Part shown: piece after piece, positions 17,057 to 26,190 of the stretch
Layout: every line of letters starts with the position of its first letter
Position numbering within the stretch: position 1 is the stretch's first letter
DNA from: SXRF01 sp039808985
GTDB taxonomy: Bacteria; Pseudomonadota; Alphaproteobacteria; Rickettsiales; SXRF01
Assembly: GCA_039808985.1 (NCBI GenBank)
Contig: JBDHUC010000002.1
Location: forward strand, 61,479-125,478
Direction of reading: 5' to 3'
DNA length: 64,000 bases
Notes under the pieces: model-generated
The model's database searches: none
Told to the model about the DNA's origin: nothing
What the model saw: only the letters and a program-made list of their open reading frames with translations
Program-made: the position numbers and the translations under genes

Positions 17057-19693
17057 CTATTGCTTATCTGTTTCACCAAGAGTAACGGCAATTTTAAACC
17101 AGCCATTCTCGGAAGTATATACCAGTTCCGGGGAACTGGAAACAGTTATTAATTCGGCATTACCTGCTGCTTTCAAATCCGTCAGGACAGCCTCCAGATG
17201 CTCCCATTTCGGGTTTTCCGTTGAAGCATGAACCAGCACTTCCTTAACCGGGAATTTAATTGAAACGCTGGCTTCCGATTTGGCTTTGCGGATAACATTC
17301 AGCACGTCCACTGCCGCCTGCCCGCTTTTTTCTGCCGCTTCGCTATACGGGTAATCGTCAGCCACCACCCAATTTCCACGGGCATGGATAGAGCCTGATT
17401 TTTCGAACTTATCTACAAAGATGTGGCTATATAATTCTTCGGTGATATGCGGCACGAATGGTGCAAACAAGCGCAGTATAGCATCAAGGCAGTGATAGAT
17501 AGCATACAAAGCCGATTGTTGATTTCCTACACCTTCTCCATACGCCCTAGCCTTCACCAGCTCCAGATAATTATCACAAAAATCATTCCAGAAAAAATCT
17601 TCAATCGCCACGCGGGCATCGCAATATTCAAACTCACCAAACGCTTTGGTAGCTTTAGTTACTGCGATATTCAGGCGGGATAGAATCCATAAATCCAGTG
17701 TTTCAGTTATAATGCCGCTTTTTGCGTCCTGCGTAGCTGTGCTTGGCGTTCCTTGTAATTTATCCAGATTCAAGCTGGCAAACTGGCTGGCGTTCCACAG
17801 TTTATTCACCAGCTTGCGCCCGATTTTCAGCAAGTCTTCTGAGAAGGCGGTATCTGTTCCAAGGCGTGAGGTCGATGCCCAATAGCGCACCGCATCAGTA
17901 CCTTTTTCTTCAATCAGCGCAACAGGCGTTACCACATTTCCTTTAGATTTACTCATTTTAGTTTTATCCGCCGCCAGACACCAACCGGAAATTATAATAT
18001 TTTCCCATGGGATAGTATCAGTGTGCAGATGCGCTTTGGCTATCGTGTAAAACGCCCATGTGCGGATAATCTCATGCGCTTGCGGGCGCAGGTCGGCGGG
18101 AAAGAGCTTATTATATCTGGTGTCATCCTGCGAGCCTTTAGGCTGCGCAGGATCTCTATCGTTAGCAGATCCTGTGCTAACGCTTTGCGTTCCACAGGAT
18201 GACGAACTGATACACCTAGCATTTATCTGCGGAGAAATACTTGATGTCGCCCAGGTATCCATAACATCCATGCTTGGCGTTACTTCATCCATTTTGTAAC
18301 CTTTGGGCGGAGTATTTATCGGGTCAATAGGCAGCTCGGAAACATCGGCGTAAATAATTTTTCCTTCCTCCCCTACCCGTTTTGAAAACCATACCGGAAA
18401 CGGAACACCAAAGAAACGTTGGCGGGAAATGCACCAGTCTTCTTTCAGCCCCTCAATCCATTGGTTGAGGCGAATCTGCATATATTCAGGATACCAGTTG
18501 ACTTCCGCACCCCTGGCCAGCAATGCTTTTTTCTTATCTGCGATACGCACGAACCATTGATGGGTGGGAATAATCTCTATCGGAGTGCCACTACGCTCGG
18601 CGCATTTTACCGTATGCACCATCGGCGTTTGTTTAAGCAATTTGCCTTCCGCTTGCAGCAATTCAATGATTTTAGCGTTGGCTTGTTTTGGTTTGAGGTT
18701 TTGCATGTCATCCCGCACTTGTTGCGGGATCCGGACCCCGTCATTCGATGGAGTGACAAAAGAATTTACGAAAAGCTCATTGCCAAAATCTATTCTGCCT
18801 TCTTTTGTTAAAATCGGACGCATTGGCAGTTTATATTTCCGCCACCACTCTTTATCAGTGTCATCGCCAAAGGTGCAGCACATAACCAGCCCAGTGCCTT
18901 TTTCGCGCTCAACCTCTTCATCGGCGATCATCGGAACTTTTACGCCGAATAACGGTGTGATCGCGTATTTGCCTTTATATTTTGCAGCGTTCGGGTCTTC
19001 AGGGTGATACATCACCGCCACGCACGCACCAAGCAGCTCAGGACGCGTAGTCATTATCTGAATCCTGACCTCTGAATCCTGAAGCCCAAATTCTATCTCA
19101 TTCATCACCCCCGGCATTTCTTTATTTTCAATTTCAGCCTGGGCGATAGCGGTTTGATCCACCCAGTCCCAATAAGTCGGGCGGAAATCACGGTAAACTT
19201 CATTTTTCTGTGCTAAATCCAGAAATGACGCTTGCGAAAGCTTGCACACATCATCACTTACAGTTTGATATTCCTGCCGCCAGTCAACGCTCAGGGCCGT
19301 GCTTTTGAAAAGCCTGCGGAATTCTTCCTCGGCGTCCTTAACCACCTCACGGCACAGAGCCACAAAATCCGCCCGTGGCATGGAACTTCCACGTACGTTT
19401 TTGGTTTTCTCAACCAATCTCTCTGTTGGCAGGCCGTTATCATCAAACCCCATTGGGTAAAACACGTCCTTGCCAGACATACGCTGATAACGGGCGATAA
19501 AATCCGCCTGCGTATAGCTGAAAATATGCCCCATATGCAGAACACCAGAAACGGTAGGCGGCGGCGTATCAATCACAAATGTCTGCGCGCGCGGCTGGTC
19601 ATCGCGCCAGTGGTAAGTGCCTTTTTCTACCCAATATTCCTGCCAGTGTTTTTCGCGTTTCTGATGGTCGTATTCTTTTGGTAACTGTTTCAT
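17057..19693 (-). CDS. valS: Valyl-tRNA synthetase, archaeal-type, with repeat-derived insertions
   Basis: An 878-aa class I synthetase. The HIGH motif is VLHMGHIF and the KMSKS motif is KTKMSKSKGN. The blocks GFDDNGLPTERLVEK and VDQTAIAQAEIE are typical of the archaeal-type ValRS known from Rickettsia rather than the E. coli type. An editing domain (TTRPELLGACVAV) is present. Three insertions derive from repeats: residues coded by 18122-18203 (a two-hairpin element encoding DPAQPKGSQDD), by 18707-18769 (a second palindrome encoding GVRIPQQVRDD), and a short GGATTC-repeat stretch at about 19050-19095. All keep the frame, and no motif is broken, so the gene should be functional. Confidence 0.95.
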   Translation of the reverse strand: MKQLPKEYDHQKREKHWQEYWVEKGTYHWRDDQPRAQTFVIDTPPPTVSGVLHMGHIFSYTQADFIARYQRMSGKDVFYPMGFDDNGLPTERLVEKTKNVRGSSMPRADFVALCREVVKDAEEEFRRLFKSTALSVDWRQEYQTVSDDVCKLSQASFLDLAQKNEVYRDFRPTYWDWVDQTAIAQAEIENKEMPGVMNEIEFGLQDSEVRIQIMTTRPELLGACVAVMYHPEDPNAAKYKGKYAITPLFGVKVPMIADEEVEREKGTGLVMCCTFGDDTDKEWWRKYKLPMRPILTKEGRIDFGNELFVNSFVTPSNDGVRIPQQVRDDMQNLKPKQANAKIIELLQAEGKLLKQTPMVHTVKCAERSGTPIEIIPTHQWFVRIADKKKALLARGAEVNWYPEYMQIRLNQWIEGLKEDWCISRQRFFGVPFPVWFSKRVGEEGKIIYADVSELPIDPINTPPKGYKMDEVTPSMDVMDTWATSSISPQINARCISSSSCGTQSVSTGSANDRDPAQPKGSQDDTRYNKLFPADLRPQAHEIIRTWAFYTIAKAHLHTDTIPWENIIISGWCLAADKTKMSKSKGNVVTPVALIEEKGTDAVRYWASTSRLGTDTAFSEDLLKIGRKLVNKLWNASQFASLNLDKLQGTPSTATQDAKSGIITETLDLWILSRLNIAVTKATKAFGEFEYCDARVAIEDFFWNDFCDNYLELVKARAYGEGVGNQQSALYAIYHCLDAILRLFAPFVPHITEELYSHIFVDKFEKSGSIHARGNWVVADDYPYSEAAEKSGQAAVDVLNVIRKAKSEASVSIKFPVKEVLVHASTENPKWEHLEAVLTDLKAAGNAELITVSSSPELVYTSENGWFKIAVTLGETDKQ
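18122..18203. repeat. Palindromic element, two hairpins, in frame within valS
   Basis: The element is bounded by GTCATCCTG and CAGGATGAC. It contains two hairpin units: ATCCTGCG...CGCAGGAT with inner arms AGCCT/AGGCT, and ATCCTGTG...CACAGGAT with inner arms AACGC/GCGTT. Read in the valS direction it encodes the core DPAQPKGSQDD. It sits between the TWATSSISPQINAR and LFPADLRPQAHEI blocks, which are normally much closer in this synthetase type. The same element occurs in alaS and mfd. Confidence 0.88.
18707..18769. repeat. Second-type palindrome in frame within valS
   Basis: GTCATCCCGCA-cttgt-TGCGGGATCCGG forms a perfect hairpin; an asymmetric tail follows and ends in GTGAC, mirroring the opening GTCA. 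On the valS strand it encodes roughly FVTPSNDGVRIPQQVRDDMQ, which lies between the conserved LTKEGRIDFGNEL segment and the ANAKIIELLQAEGKLLK helix. The sequence differs from the ATCCTG-type hairpins, so this is a separate family. Confidence 0.75.
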
Positions 19694-19771
19694 GGCTTCT
19701 GGCTTGCTTATCGTTGGTGATAGCCGTTCTTAGCCGAATTATGGGGTATCGTGCAATAGTTAATTGAAAAA

Positions 19772-20335
19772 TCAGCCTATTGCCTGGCCTTTATTACGAT
19801 TTAGCACAGGAGGCAGCACATTATGCTCCGGCTTGAAGCCAGCCGCAGAGTCAGAAAGCTGGGCTATGGCCAGTTCCATGGCACCTGCTTTTTCCGGTAT
19901 ATCAAGAGAAGAAACACGGCCTGCCGGAGTAAATTTTATAGTATCTTTAGTGCCTAACAATCCTTCTATCAGGCCCTCCTTGTGAACGCTTGCTGATTTA
20001 TAATTAATCGCATCTTCCAATGAAGAGGTATCTTTGGGGTTTGGCTTTCCATCTGTAAGCGTAATATGGAATGGTTTGCTTGCTATGTATTTCTGACCTT
20101 CAAATTCAAATCCTGTTATTTCAAGCTTACTACCAGTAAATTTTGCATTGAAAGAAACTGGTTTTCCATCAAAAGTTTTGCCTACAAGGTATAGCTCCTC
20201 ATTTTCGGATGATTTTCTTAAGCCACTCCTTAAACTACTCGCACCAATATCTAAGCTTTTAAGCTCCCTCTGGTCTGCCGCCTTTGTAGATTTCAATTCT
20301 AATTTTATAGTTTGCGGGTTAATTTTATCAGTCAT
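19772..20335 (-). CDS. Unrecognised protein, tandem paralogue of its upstream neighbour
   Basis: A 187-aa protein; the ATG at 20335 follows AGGGAG. No domain is recognised and there is no signal peptide. Its layout matches the gene just upstream: a G-K-T-x-D block (YLVGKTFDGKP), a beta segment with IASKPFHITLTDGKP, a Leu-rich helix, a P-x-G block (FTPAGRVSSLDI) and GFKPEHNVLPPVLNRN near the C-terminus. The two are therefore probably diverged tandem duplicates. The gene is followed by valS after about 80 bp. Function unknown. Confidence 0.7.
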   Translation of the reverse strand: MTDKINPQTIKLELKSTKAADQRELKSLDIGASSLRSGLRKSSENEELYLVGKTFDGKPVSFNAKFTGSKLEITGFEFEGQKYIASKPFHITLTDGKPNPKDTSSLEDAINYKSASVHKEGLIEGLLGTKDTIKFTPAGRVSSLDIPEKAGAMELAIAQLSDSAAGFKPEHNVLPPVLNRNKGQAIG

Positions 20336-20355
20336 AACATCTCCCTGTTTATTTT

Positions 20356-20883
20356 TTAGCGTTGTCTTATTTTTCGGCCATTATTTATAGTTGGCGACTG
20401 ACCTGGACTAAATCCAAGGCTGTTCTGCGCTATTTCTATGAAAGTCAGCACCTCGCCTTCAGGTATCAGCCTGGTTTTAGAACTGCTAATTAATTCCGAC
20501 AAGCTCTGCTGTGCAATTGGCTTTTCTATTATCAATTTTTTAAGGTCAGCAGCACTTTCTTGCTGCAAAGCTCCATCATTAGCAAAGCTTATTTGTAAAG
20601 GCGGGTATAGCTTAAATTTATCTTTGCCTATTTTCAGCTCAGTTACCGTAGCCTCTTCAAGCCTTTTGGAATCCGGTGTTTTACCTGTAAAATATATTTC
20701 CTGCCCCGCAGATGATTTAGCGGATAATTCAAAAGGAATTTCTTTTTTCTCATGGCTTGTTGAATTTGGGATCTGGTTGAATGATTTAGCATCTGAATAG
20801 GTACTAAGCCATACCTGCTTATTATCTATACCCCGTTTTGGATTTTCAAATGTAATCTGCGGCTCTGTCATTTTCGCTTCCAT
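20356..20883 (-). CDS. Unrecognised protein, tandem paralogue of its downstream neighbour
   Basis: About 175 aa from ATG 20883; a start at 20871 is equally possible, with GGAAG just before it. No domain is recognised. It shares the order of blocks with the gene 20 bp downstream: YFTGKTPDSKR, KFKLYPPLQISFANDG, then IPEGEVLTFIEIAQNSLGFSPG and PTINNGRK at the C-terminus. Lys/Ser/Glu-rich composition and lack of membrane segments suggest a soluble protein. It may be lineage-specific. Confidence that it is a real gene rests on codon structure and the paralogue. Confidence 0.68.
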   Translation of the reverse strand: MEAKMTEPQITFENPKRGIDNKQVWLSTYSDAKSFNQIPNSTSHEKKEIPFELSAKSSAGQEIYFTGKTPDSKRLEEATVTELKIGKDKFKLYPPLQISFANDGALQQESAADLKKLIIEKPIAQQSLSELISSSKTRLIPEGEVLTFIEIAQNSLGFSPGQSPTINNGRKIRQR

Positions 20884-21027
20884 TATAACTACCAAATAAT
20901 CCTCAATATTATTGATTGAGCCAATGGTAGCATAGAGGCATGGAAACGAGTATTAAGGTTTTGTGACAAAGTTTTTTGGCTTGTTACAAAATTAAATCAT
21001 TTGAATTCAATCACTTGCAAATTACCG

Positions 21028-22062
21028 TCAATTCAATTTCTTAGGGGCGAGGCCATAATTATTGATAAGCTCCTCGGCAATCTGCACAGTGTTAAGTGCT
21101 GCACCCTTGCGGAGGTTATCCGACACAATCCACATGGCCAGCCCATGTTTCACCGTAGGGTCGGCACGCAGGCGGGAAACGAATACCGCATCTTCCCCGG
21201 CGCACTCCAGTGGCGTTGAATAACCACCATCGCGTAGCTCGTCATACATCACCACACCCTCTGCTTCTTCAAGGATTTCACGGGCTTCATCAACGCTTAT
21301 AGGCTTTTCAAATTCCACTACAACCGCCTCGGAATGACCGACAAAAACAGGAACACGAACGCAAGTGGCAACAACCTCAATGTCAGGGTCGAGGATTTTC
21401 TTGGTTTCATTCACCATTTTGGCCTCTTCTTTGGTAGAACCATTGTCGATGAAGGAATCAATATGCGGAATCACGTTGAAAGCTATGGGTTTTGTAAATA
21501 GCTGCGCTTCTTTTTTATCGTTCATGAACAGTGCCTTGGTCTGGTCAAACAGCTCATCCATCGCTGGCTTTCCGGCGCCGCTTACTGACTGGTAGGTTGA
21601 CACCACAATCCTTTTTATTTTAGCAGCATCATGAAGAGGTTTTAATGCCACCAGCATCTGCATGGTCGAGCAGTTGGGATTGGCTATTATATTGGTTTTA
21701 CGGAAATCTTTTAGCGCCCCAGCATTAACCTCAGGAATTACAAGGGCAATCTCTGGATCCATGCGGAAAAACGAGGTGTTATCAATTACCACGCAGCCAG
21801 CCTTGGCGGCAATAGGCGCATAGACCTTGGAAACCGCAGAACCTGGTGAAAACAGGGCTATATCAGTATCAGAAAAATCATAATCCTCGAGCGCACGGAC
21901 CTTCAAAGTCGCGGTTTCACCATAGCTTACTTCCTTGCCGATTGATTTTTTGGACGCAAGCGCAACGACTTCGCTAGCAGGAAAACGGCGTTCAGACAGG
22001 ATCTTAAGCATGGCGCGACCAACATTTCCAGTGGCGCCGACAACGGCGATTTTATAACTCAT
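21028..22062 (-). CDS. asd: Aspartate-semialdehyde dehydrogenase
   Basis: Start at ATG 22062; a TTG six codons earlier is an alternative. The product is 344 aa. The NADP-binding motif is VVGATGNVGRAML, the catalytic Cys lies in NPNCSTMQML, and the C-terminal blocks are ECAGEDAVFVSRLRADPT and GLAMWIVSDNLRKGAALNTVQIAE. It reduces aspartyl phosphate to the semialdehyde for lysine/diaminopimelate, threonine and methionine synthesis. It lies 22 bp after a ParDE module on the same strand. In many alphaproteobacteria asd sits near leu genes; here it does not. Confidence 0.96.
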   Translation of the reverse strand: MSYKIAVVGATGNVGRAMLKILSERRFPASEVVALASKKSIGKEVSYGETATLKVRALEDYDFSDTDIALFSPGSAVSKVYAPIAAKAGCVVIDNTSFFRMDPEIALVIPEVNAGALKDFRKTNIIANPNCSTMQMLVALKPLHDAAKIKRIVVSTYQSVSGAGKPAMDELFDQTKALFMNDKKEAQLFTKPIAFNVIPHIDSFIDNGSTKEEAKMVNETKKILDPDIEVVATCVRVPVFVGHSEAVVVEFEKPISVDEAREILEEAEGVVMYDELRDGGYSTPLECAGEDAVFVSRLRADPTVKHGLAMWIVSDNLRKGAALNTVQIAEELINNYGLAPKKLN

Positions 22063-22084
22063 AACAGTTTTATCTTTCAATATT

Positions 22085-22375
22085 TTATACTATAATTTCA
22101 TTCATATCCCGCGCCCCATGAATAACGCGGACTATTTCAATACCACATGACTGCTCCTGATACAAAACCAAATAATTTTTTATTGGAAAATAACGCATTG
22201 ACGGTGCAATATCAGGGCGCGATTTTCCTATTTTTGGGTTTTTTGCAAGTAATTTGCATTTTTCATCTATATCCTCTAGAAGCTTATCGGCTGCTGTAGG
22301 ATTATCCTCTGCGATATAGAACCAGATTGAGAAAAGATCAAGGCGGGCATTTCTGGTATGGGTTACTTTAGTCAT
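22085..22375 (-). CDS. ParE/RelE-family toxin
   Basis: A 96-aa basic protein with the ParE pattern: an N-terminal TRNARLDLFSIWFYIAEDNPTAADK helix pair, then LAKNPKIGKSRPDI and a C-terminal YLVLYQE...IEIVRVIHGARD beta sheet. ParE toxins inhibit DNA gyrase, while related RelE proteins cut mRNA; the spacing favours ParE. It overlaps its antitoxin gene by 8 bp, and asd follows. Confidence 0.9.
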   Translation of the reverse strand: MTKVTHTRNARLDLFSIWFYIAEDNPTAADKLLEDIDEKCKLLAKNPKIGKSRPDIAPSMRYFPIKNYLVLYQEQSCGIEIVRVIHGARDMNEIIV

Positions 22376-22655
22376 GCCCTGATTTTCTGTGTTCTTTCTC
22401 GTATAGCTTACGAGCTTCTTTTTTTATGTTGGAAATATTAAGTTCACCTGCGGAGCCGCTGTCGATTCCATCTTGCCACAAAGCTCTTAGTTCCTGAGCT
22501 TCTTTCTCCCCTGAACTATGCTTTCTTTTCCAATCCCTAAGGGCTTCGCGGACTATTTCACTTGTGGATGCATAATAGCCATCTTCTACGGCCTTACGCA
22601 CTAAATTAGCTAAATCCGGGGTTAAAGCTATACTTATTTTTTCTACAGATGACAT
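22368..22655 (-). CDS. ParD-family antitoxin
   Basis: Start at ATG 22655 with GAGGTG overlapping the upstream ATG at 22667, so the inner start is preferred. The product is 95 aa. The N-terminal ribbon-helix-helix is VEKISIALTPDLANLVRKAVEDGYYASTSEIVREALR. A charged C-terminal tail would wrap the ParE toxin. It should repress its own operon. A weak inverted repeat lies at about 22679-22697 just upstream and may be the operator. Confidence 0.9.
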   Translation of the reverse strand: MSSVEKISIALTPDLANLVRKAVEDGYYASTSEIVREALRDWKRKHSSGEKEAQELRALWQDGIDSGSAGELNISNIKKEARKLYEKEHRKSGHD

Positions 22656-22830
22656 AATGCACCTCATATACTGCTATTGGTATGACTAAGTATTACCAGA
22701 ATTTATTAACAAACGCAATGATGATTAGCGCAGAAATCCTAATATATACCATCTGTTGTAATTGCGCTGGGTGTAAATATGTGTATTCTAATGGCATACA
22801 TTAACTAGCATTAACAGAAATTTACAATTT

Positions 22831-23799
22831 ATGACCAAGCCAATGATTGTTGAGCCGCATTCCATCGAAGCTCCTGAAAAAAACATATCCGCGGAAAAAG
22901 AATTTAATGTAAAATGGGAAACGCCTGTTCCAGCATTTTCGAACAGGACAGAACATGTACCAGAAATTGACCCCGATTATCATTTTGATTCAAACACCAC
23001 GCGCGCAATACTCGCAGGGTTTGTACATAACCGCAGGGTGCTGGTGCAGGGTTTCCACGGAACCGGCAAATCAACACATATCGAACAGGTCGCAGCGCAC
23101 CTTAACTGGCCGTGCATACGCGTCAATCTCGACAGTCACATAAGCCGCACCGACCTTATAGGGCGCGACGTGATTACGCTTAAAGATGGAAAACAGATAA
23201 CCCATTTCCAGGAAGGGATTTTGCCATGGGCCCTTAGCCGCCCGGTAGCAATAGTATTCGACGAATATGACGCCGGAAGGCCAGATGTAATGTTCGTTAT
23301 CCAGCGTGTATTGGAAGCGCAGGGAAAACTTACGCTGCTTGACCAGAACAAGGTTCTGTCGCCGCATCCATATTTTAGAATATTTGCGACTTCAAACACC
23401 ATAGGCCTTGGTGACTCAACAGGGCTTTACCATGGCACCCAGCCTATAAACCAGGGGCAGATGGATCGCTGGAACATAGTCACCAACCTTGGCTACCTGG
23501 CGCGTGATGTTGAATATAAAATCATCAATGCGCGGGTTAAGAATATGTCAGCCAAACAAAAGGAAAACCTGGGCGCGATGATCGCCATGGCAAACCTTAC
23601 CCGCGAAGGATTCATGAACGGTGATTTATCAACCGTGATGTCGCCGCGAACCGTTATTAACTGGGCAGAGAATATGGTAATTTTTGACGATATTCATTTC
23701 GCATTTAAAGTTACTTTCTTCAACAAATGCGATGAAAGCGAGCGCCCGGTAATTTCTGAGTTTTACCAGCGTTGTTTTAACAGGGGCATTGCGGAATAA
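22831..23799 (+). CDS. cobS: CobS-type AAA+ ATPase (cobaltochelatase subunit family)
   Basis: A 322-aa protein. Walker A is GFHGTGKS, Walker B is IVFDEYD, and sensor 1 is IFATSNTIG. The family N-terminus (DPDYHFDSNTTRAILAGF) is present. In aerobic cobalamin synthesis CobS and CobT form a chaperone-like ring that drives CobN to insert cobalt into hydrogenobyrinic acid diamide. Many alphaproteobacteria without the pathway keep cobST. No cobN or other cobalamin gene is in this window. The gene overlaps or abuts cobT directly. Confidence 0.93.
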   Translation: MTKPMIVEPHSIEAPEKNISAEKEFNVKWETPVPAFSNRTEHVPEIDPDYHFDSNTTRAILAGFVHNRRVLVQGFHGTGKSTHIEQVAAHLNWPCIRVNLDSHISRTDLIGRDVITLKDGKQITHFQEGILPWALSRPVAIVFDEYDAGRPDVMFVIQRVLEAQGKLTLLDQNKVLSPHPYFRIFATSNTIGLGDSTGLYHGTQPINQGQMDRWNIVTNLGYLARDVEYKIINARVKNMSAKQKENLGAMIAMANLTREGFMNGDLSTVMSPRTVINWAENMVIFDDIHFAFKVTFFNKCDESERPVISEFYQRCFNRGIAE

Positions 23800-23800
23800 A

Positions 23801-25570
23801 TTGAACCATAATATCGACATATTGAAAAACTCCATCAGCGCCACTGCCAGGGCGCTATCGGGCAAACGCGACCTTAAGGTTGAATTCAGCAATGGAGCAA
23901 CGGGTGCCGATATTACCCTGCCTGCAGCACTGGATATTCGCCTTGCCAAAACAATTTCCTCAGTTCGTGGGCAAGCCGACCATGATGCACTTTTCATACG
24001 CCACCATAACGAGAAAACACACGCCAAAATGCGCCCTGCGCAATCGGGCAGCGCTGTACTTTTTGACAGGCTTGAGGAAATACGCATTGAAACCCTGGGC
24101 AGCTCGGATATGGAAGGGGTTAAATACAATCTCTATCGCCGTTTTGAACTTGATTGTATACAGCGTGATCTTAAAGCCGATAATATGCCACTTCTGGATA
24201 AAATCCAGTTGCAGGCACGGAAGCAGATACAGCATATGCCAATGCCGGAGTCTGTTACCGGGGCACTTGAGAAACAGGAGATGGAACTGAAAGAAGCCCT
24301 GCCTTTATTAAAGCTGATGCAGAAAAATATCAGCAACCAGCAGGATTTTGCACAGCTTGCCATAAAACTTATCGAGGTTATAAGCCACAGCGCCAACACA
24401 GGCGATAATAGCAATAAAGAAGATCATAAAGACCCGGAAACCAGCGAAAGCGAGGCACTGCAACAGGAAATGGCGCAGCAGGAAACGCAGGAAGACACTG
24501 TAACTGAGCAAAGCCAGCAGAAATCTTCCGGCGCGATGAAACCCGGAACCTTAGTAAGCGAGGAAATGCTGCTGGGCAAAGGTGAGGATGCGCCGCCGCA
24601 AGAGGAGCCTTCCTACCCTTTAAACCGTAACGAAGCCAGGGGCACTGAACATTACCATGCCTACACCACCAGTTTTGACGAAATAATTGATGCCAGCCAG
24701 CTTGCAACGCCGATAGAGCTGGATAATCTCCGCCTGCAGCTCGACCAGAAGCTTACACAGTTTCACAGCGTGACATCGCGCCTGGCCAACCGACTGCAGC
24801 GCCTTCTGCTGGCAAAACAGGCACGTACATGGCTGTTTGATGAGGAAGACGGGATGATCGACAGCCGCAAACTGGCGCGTGTCATTACCCAGCCAAATTA
24901 CGAACAGCTTTACAAGCTGGAAAAAGATACTGACTTCCGCGATACGGTTGTGACGCTTCTCATTGATAATTCCGGCTCCATGCGTGGCCGCCCAATAACA
25001 ATTGCCGCGCTTTCTGCAGACATTATAAGCCGCACCCTTGAACGCTGCGGGGTGAAAGTTGAAATACTGGGCTTCACCACCAGGGAGTGGAAAGGCGGAA
25101 CATCTTATAAAAACTGGGTTAATGCCGGAAAGCCCCCTCGCCCCGGCAGGCTTAATGACCTGCGACATATCGTATACAAGCCTGCTGATGTGCGCTGGCG
25201 CAAGGCGCATAAAAATATCGCGCTGATGCTCAAGGATGGCCTGCTTAAGGAAAATATCGACGGCGAAGCAATACTCTGGGCCTGCGACCGCCTGCTGGCA
25301 AGGCCTGAACAGCGGCGCATACTAATGGTTATCTCCGATGGAGCGCCGGTTGATGACAGCACACTTTCATCCAACAATGGCAGCTATCTTGATGCGCATC
25401 TGCGCGAGGTTATTGCAAAGGTAGAGAATAAAATGCCGATAGAGCTGGTTGCAATTGGTATCGGGCACGATGTAACTCGCTATTACAGCCGTGCGGTTAC
25501 TATTTCTGAGATTGATAAGCTGGGCGAAACCATGACCCAGCAACTGGTAAGCCTGTTTACCAACAACTAA
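23801..25570 (+). CDS. cobT: CobT-type cobaltochelatase subunit with VWA domain
   Basis: No ATG is near the start; a TTG at 23801 preceded by GCGGAA is preferred, with TTG 23789 as an alternative. The product is about 589 aa. The N-terminal half carries the CobT helical domain and a Gln/Glu-rich acidic linker (about residues 200-265). The C-terminal von Willebrand A domain has a MIDAS motif, LIDNSGSMRG (DxSxS), and the late block ISDGAPVDDSTL. It pairs with CobS as above. A magnesium- or other chelatase-like chaperone role is also possible if CobN is missing from the genome. Confidence 0.93.
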   Translation: MNHNIDILKNSISATARALSGKRDLKVEFSNGATGADITLPAALDIRLAKTISSVRGQADHDALFIRHHNEKTHAKMRPAQSGSAVLFDRLEEIRIETLGSSDMEGVKYNLYRRFELDCIQRDLKADNMPLLDKIQLQARKQIQHMPMPESVTGALEKQEMELKEALPLLKLMQKNISNQQDFAQLAIKLIEVISHSANTGDNSNKEDHKDPETSESEALQQEMAQQETQEDTVTEQSQQKSSGAMKPGTLVSEEMLLGKGEDAPPQEEPSYPLNRNEARGTEHYHAYTTSFDEIIDASQLATPIELDNLRLQLDQKLTQFHSVTSRLANRLQRLLLAKQARTWLFDEEDGMIDSRKLARVITQPNYEQLYKLEKDTDFRDTVVTLLIDNSGSMRGRPITIAALSADIISRTLERCGVKVEILGFTTREWKGGTSYKNWVNAGKPPRPGRLNDLRHIVYKPADVRWRKAHKNIALMLKDGLLKENIDGEAILWACDRLLARPEQRRILMVISDGAPVDDSTLSSNNGSYLDAHLREVIAKVENKMPIELVAIGIGHDVTRYYSRAVTISEIDKLGETMTQQLVSLFTNN

Positions 25571-25575
25571 ACACA

Positions 25576-26190
25576 CTATCTGCTGTTGATATTCTTAATG
25601 CCATTAGCTAATGCATGGCGCATTTGTATTTCCAGTTTGGCATAAGCATCGGCCGTTTTATATTCATTGTCATCTCCCAAACCAATGGACTCATTAGAGC
25701 GCCTGCGTATTTCATATTTATTTCTAAGATCCTGGCCTATTTTTGCGGCTTCTTCAAAAGCTTTAGTTAAGGCTGGGGTATTATCAGGACTTACTTCTAT
25801 ATCGCCTTCCACCCCAAATCTTTTCCCGTTTATCTTTATTTTATACTGCCTGCCGAATTGCTCAACATAATCACTCTGTAAAGATAAGGCCAAGCGGTAA
25901 GATGATGATTCCTTATAATTCATTTCCTCCTTTGTTAAAGGCTTATCACCCATTTCCTGATTTGGAACGCCCTTTTGAACTAATACAATACCAAGGCCAG
26001 GAGATACATCAGAAAATTTATCCATTGCATCAAGCAATTTCCTGGCGTGCTCCATACCAAGGGTACTGCCCTCATCCAATCCTAACTTTCTGCTATTACC
26101 GCGATCTTTGGATTCAAGGATTTCAACTTCTATTATATCCTTAATCATCCCAGCGGTTTTATGGATTTCACCATTTGAAGATTCAGCCAT
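25576..26190 (-). CDS. Unrecognised soluble protein
   Basis: Start at ATG 26190, nine bases after AGGAG. The product is 204 aa, charged and mostly helical by eye. Segments include MEHARKLLDAMDKFSDVSPGL, then SYRLALSLQSDYVEQFGRQ, a beta pair YKIKINGKRFGVEGDIEV and a basic segment NKYEIRRRSNESIG. No domain is recognised. It is convergent with cobT, six bases from its stop. Composition and length resemble other unrecognised genes in this window (30378-30869, 55726-56253), which may be lineage-specific. Confidence 0.65.
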   Translation of the reverse strand: MAESSNGEIHKTAGMIKDIIEVEILESKDRGNSRKLGLDEGSTLGMEHARKLLDAMDKFSDVSPGLGIVLVQKGVPNQEMGDKPLTKEEMNYKESSSYRLALSLQSDYVEQFGRQYKIKINGKRFGVEGDIEVSPDNTPALTKAFEEAAKIGQDLRNKYEIRRRSNESIGLGDDNEYKTADAYAKLEIQMRHALANGIKNINSR

